Source of the DNA: JAJDXW01 sp965223775
GTDB taxonomy: Bacteria > Pseudomonadota > Gammaproteobacteria > HK1
Assembly: GCA_965223775.1 (NCBI GenBank)
Contig: OZ245021.1
Span: 4,650,001-4,714,000 of the forward strand
Length of the DNA stretch: 64,000 nt
Reading direction: 5' to 3'
Position numbers and translations under genes: made by a program. The first letter of the stretch is position 1. Each line of letters begins with the position of its first letter. The notes below the pieces were generated by a model. The model searched no databases and was not told where the DNA came from. It worked only from the letters and a program-made list of their open reading frames with translations. Below are positions 61,857-64,000 of this stretch, piece after piece.

Positions 61857-62429
61857 CTACCGGCGGCTCAACGACGCAGTGCGCGAGGGGATGAGCGCCG
61901 GGCTGCACACCGGCAGCAGCAGCTCCTTGTAGAGGGTCTCCTCCAGGAGCGTCTCCTCGCGCCGGCTCAGCGGGCGCGGGGCGGAGGTCTCGCCCGAACA
62001 GGCGAGCCAGGCGTCGAAATCGCGCCGCGCCGGGTCGACGCCGCGGTGGTTGGTCTCGAGCTCGACGGCGATGCCGGGATGGGCCGCCTTGAACGAGACG
62101 AGCCTCGGCAACAGCCACTTCTCGGCCACCGCCTCGACCGAGACGATGCGCACCCGCCGGGGGGTCACGCGCTGGCACTCGGAGACGCCGTGGACCTCGG
62201 CGAGGATGCGCTGCACTTCCTTCAGACAGGCGCGGCCGCGGCGGTTGAGGCGCACGCTCCGCCGGCGGCGCTCGAACAGCTCGGCGTCGAGATGCTGATC
62301 CAGGGTGCGGATGCGGTGGCCGACGGCGGCGGCGGAGACGCCGAGCTCGGCGGCGGAATGGGCGAAGCTACGGTGCCGCGCGAGAGCCTCGAAGAAGCGC
62401 AGGCTGTCGAGAGGCGGCAGGGGAATCAC
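61857..62429 (-). CDS. LysR-type regulator (GcvA-like), C-terminally short
   Basis: 190 residues from GTG 62429. The helix-turn-helix is intact (LDSLRFFEALARHRSFAHSAAELGVSAAAVGHRIRTLDQHLDAELFERRRRSVRLNRRGRACL), followed by the start of the effector domain (VRIVSVEAVAEKWLLPRLVSFKAAHPGIAVELETNHR). LysR proteins have about 300 residues; this one stops after LLLPVCSPALIPSRTASLSRR, so roughly the last 110 are missing. It is divergent from the second adhesin and paralogous to the damaged copy at 9070. Confidence 0.75.
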   Translation of the reverse strand: MIPLPPLDSLRFFEALARHRSFAHSAAELGVSAAAVGHRIRTLDQHLDAELFERRRRSVRLNRRGRACLKEVQRILAEVHGVSECQRVTPRRVRIVSVEAVAEKWLLPRLVSFKAAHPGIAVELETNHRGVDPARRDFDAWLACSGETSAPRPLSRREETLLEETLYKELLLPVCSPALIPSRTASLSRR

Positions 62430-62797
62430 GAATCGGGGCGCCGGGAACCGTGGGATTGGAGGTAAATAAACAAATACTTCGTAATTTCACAAATACATCT
62501 TTCTCATAATACCTCCCGAGAAAGTCCCGTCGGAGTGCCGTTTCGCCCTTGTGGGCGAGTATCGAGGGGATTTTCCAGGGGAACCTGGGCGGGCGTAGTG
62601 GGAAAAATCTATTTTTGATAAGGTAAAAAAATAACATACTTGCATTCGCTTGAAAGTTCGTTATATTCCGCTCCCGTCGAGCGGTGCTGCCATGGACACC
62701 GCTGAAGTCACCGGGCGCGAACAGGGGCGGTACGGCGATGGACTTGATTTGTGCGAAGTGGTTGGAAGCTGTCGGTTCAACCTTGACCTTAATTGAG
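62430..62797. promoter_or_regulatory. Divergent control region, inverted copy of 8709-9069
   Basis: Highly similar to the left copy in reverse orientation. It includes the GGGAGG site and the short MRKMYL frame (minus strand 62507-62487, TGA), again in phase with the LysR GTG. On the plus side it contains the leader ATG at 62738. Confidence 0.6.
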
Positions 62798-64000
62798 AGC
62801 GCCGAGCGCCGAGCGCCGAGCGCCGAGCGCCGAGCGCCGAGCGCCGAGCGCCGAGCGCCGAGCGCCGAGCGCCGAGCGCCGAGCGCCGAGCGCCGAGCGC
62901 CGAGCGCCGAGCGCCGAGCGCCGAGCGCCGAGCGCCGAGCGCCGAGCGCCGAGCGCCGAGCGCCGAGCGCCGAGCGCCGAGCGCCGAGCGCCGAGCGCCG
63001 AGCGCCGAGCGCCGAGCGCCGAGCGCCGAGCGCCGACACGGACTTCGTGCTGTCCGTGGGCGGCGACGACACGCGCGCGCCGCTGCTGTTCGGCTCGGGG
63101 ACGATGAGGCTGGTGTTCTCCTACACCGTGAGGGCGAGCGACGAGGACGACAACGGCATCTGGATCGGGAACCAGGACCGGACCCTGGTGGGTGACCGCA
63201 TGGGTCATCAACGACGACAGGGACGTTCGTCAGGACGTCGCGATAGACGCGCCGGCGGCGGTGGAAGAGGACGCGGGAACCGCGGTCGTGACCGTCACGC
63301 TCACGACCCGGCAGAACATCGCCCCGGTGGTCGACGTGGAGCTTTACTATTACTGGCGGCAGGAAACCGCCACGCGCGGCGAGGACTACACGCCGCCGCC
63401 CGGCCAGGTCTTTGTATCAAACGTGCTATTCGCCACCGTGCCGACTTCGGCGTATTCCCCCAATGCCGCCGGCACGGCCTGGGTGGCACAGCGTTCCTTC
63501 ACGATCGGCATCGTCGACGACCGGGAAGCCGAGGGGGACGAGACCATCGTGTTCTATGTCACGACCGGCACGTACCGGTCGCCCAACCACACCATCGCCC
63601 TCCGCGACGACGACACCCCCGTGCTGCGGAACGTGAGGCTGGTCAGCGGTCCGGGCTCCGACGGGGTATGGAGCGCCGGGGAGCGGGTCGAGGTGGAGGT
63701 GCGCTACAGCCTGCCGGTGGTGGTGGAGCGGCCGGATTGCTGGCTACTCAACGCCGACGGCACGTGCCGGCCGCCGGGTCCGTACATGCTGGTGGCATTC
63801 CGCTCCGACGCGCGCCCGGGGTACGGCGAGGGGCTGTCGGCGCCGCTGGCGCCGTATGTGGGCGGCTCGGGGACGGACACGCTGAGGTTTGCCTACACGG
63901 TCACGGTGGGCGCGGCCGAGGACGGCGCGCCGCGCGTGGTGGTGGGGAGCAACGGCATCTTCCTGCGCGGCGCGACGATCCGTCCGGTCGGGGGCGGGGA
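62738..64000 (+). CDS. Second heptamer-repeat surface protein: leader, array, SwmB-like and Calx-beta-like domains (3' partial, frameshifted)
   Basis: ATG 62738 opens MDLICAKWLEAVGSTLTLIESAERRAP, passes through the 34-copy array and continues in frame as SADTDFVLSVGGDDTRAPLLFGSGTMRLVFSYTVRASDEDDNGIWIGNQDRTLV, the second half of a SwmB-like adhesin repeat. Near 63150-63200 the frame changes. The next frame gives WVINDDRDVRQDV, a Calx-beta-like domain (AAVEEDAGTAVVTVTL ... SFTIGIVDDREAEGDETIVFYV), then another SwmB-like repeat (LVSGPGSDGVWSAGERVEVEVRYSLPV ... GSGTDTLRFAYTVTV), open at the window end. Unlike the left gene, no signal peptide lies between array and domain, so the 5' end appears rearranged. 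Confidence 0.6.
   Translation, partial: MDLICAKWLEAVGSTLTLIESAERRAPSAERRAPSAERRAPSAERRAPSAERRAPSAERRAPSAERRAPSAERRAPSAERRAPSAERRAPSAERRAPSADTDFVLSVGGDDTRAPLLFGSGTMRLVFSYTVRASDEDDNGIWIGNQDRTLVGDRMGHQRRQGRSSGRRDRRAGGGGRGRGNRGRDRHAHDPAEHRPGGRRGALLLLAAGNRHARRGLHAAARPGLCIKRAIRHRADFGVFPQCRRHGLGGTAFLHDRHRRRPGSRGGRDHRVLCHDRHVPVAQPHHRPPRRRHPRAAEREAGQRSGLRRGMERRGAGRGGGALQPAGGGGAAGLLATQRRRHVPAAGSVHAGGIPLRRAPGVRRGAVGAAGAVCGRLGDGHAEVCLHGHGGRGRGRRAARGGGEQRHLPARRDDPSGRGRG
62798..63035 (+). repeat. Heptanucleotide tandem array, 34 copies of AGCGCCG
   Basis: Thirty-four perfect units, the reverse complement of the unit at 8491-8707. No stops in any frame. 34 and 31 are both 1 modulo 3, so in both places the upstream ATG is in frame with the domain behind the array. 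Confidence 0.97.

Overview
The window is GC-rich, densely coded DNA from a Gram-negative bacterium, most likely a member of Pseudomonadota. Signs are an autotransporter beta-barrel ending in an aromatic residue, HflK/HflC, a Liv-type ABC transporter and an aerobic aryl-CoA catabolic operon. I cannot place it below phylum. Catabolic genes are mixed with many broken genes, insertion sequences, toxin-antitoxin pairs and repeats, so this looks like a plastic accessory region in a genome that tolerates gene decay.

Layout. 0-6 kb: the 3' part of a flavin monooxygenase of the acyl-CoA dehydrogenase fold, then a complete branched-chain-type ABC importer (binding protein, livG, livF, livH, livM). 6.1-9.4 kb: an autotransporter-like surface protein whose 5' region contains 31 copies of a 7-bp repeat, divergent from a damaged LysR gene. 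9.5-18.5 kb: an intradiol dioxygenase with a clear sigma70-type promoter, a TauD-type dioxygenase, a VapBC-type pair, and a 2-aminobenzoyl-CoA operon (monooxygenase/reductase, SDR, MarR, CoA ligase, RidA) with a palindromic operator upstream. 18.5-26.3 kb: assorted metabolic genes (DUF2237, MetE-like, dienelactone hydrolase-like, threonine dehydrogenase-like, dimethylformamidase-like, DUF924).

26.3-37.2 kb: a Bcr/CflA efflux gene cut in two by a 9.7-kb island. The island is bounded by 17-bp direct repeats and carries a decayed integrase, an IS3 element, an IS1595 remnant, a 1429-residue leucine-rich-repeat protein and a HigBA-type pair. 37.3-39.5 kb: AT-richer small genes, including two members of a small family with a YQPSKAE motif. 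39.9-46.7 kb: a 2OG-Fe(II) oxygenase-like protein, a MOSC protein, hflK (frameshifted by a 32-bp tandem duplication), hflC, and a broken racemase/amidase pair. 46.9-59.1 kb: three fragments of LexA/S24-type regulators, a GmrSD-type restriction gene, and two near-identical 3602-bp copies of a four-gene Mu/Tn7-like transposon. Each copy has a perfect 6-bp target duplication, and removing either one restores an interrupted gene. 59.1-61.5 kb: remnants and a small lipoprotein operon. 61.9-64 kb: an inverted second copy of the LysR/7-bp-repeat/adhesin-leader region (34 repeats), running into a second large surface protein that leaves the window.

The two leader-plus-heptamer regions face each other 54 kb apart and share the upstream region and start context. 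Both repeat counts (31 and 34) leave the upstream ATG in frame with the protein behind the array, which suggests phase-variable surface proteins and possible inversion of the whole interval.
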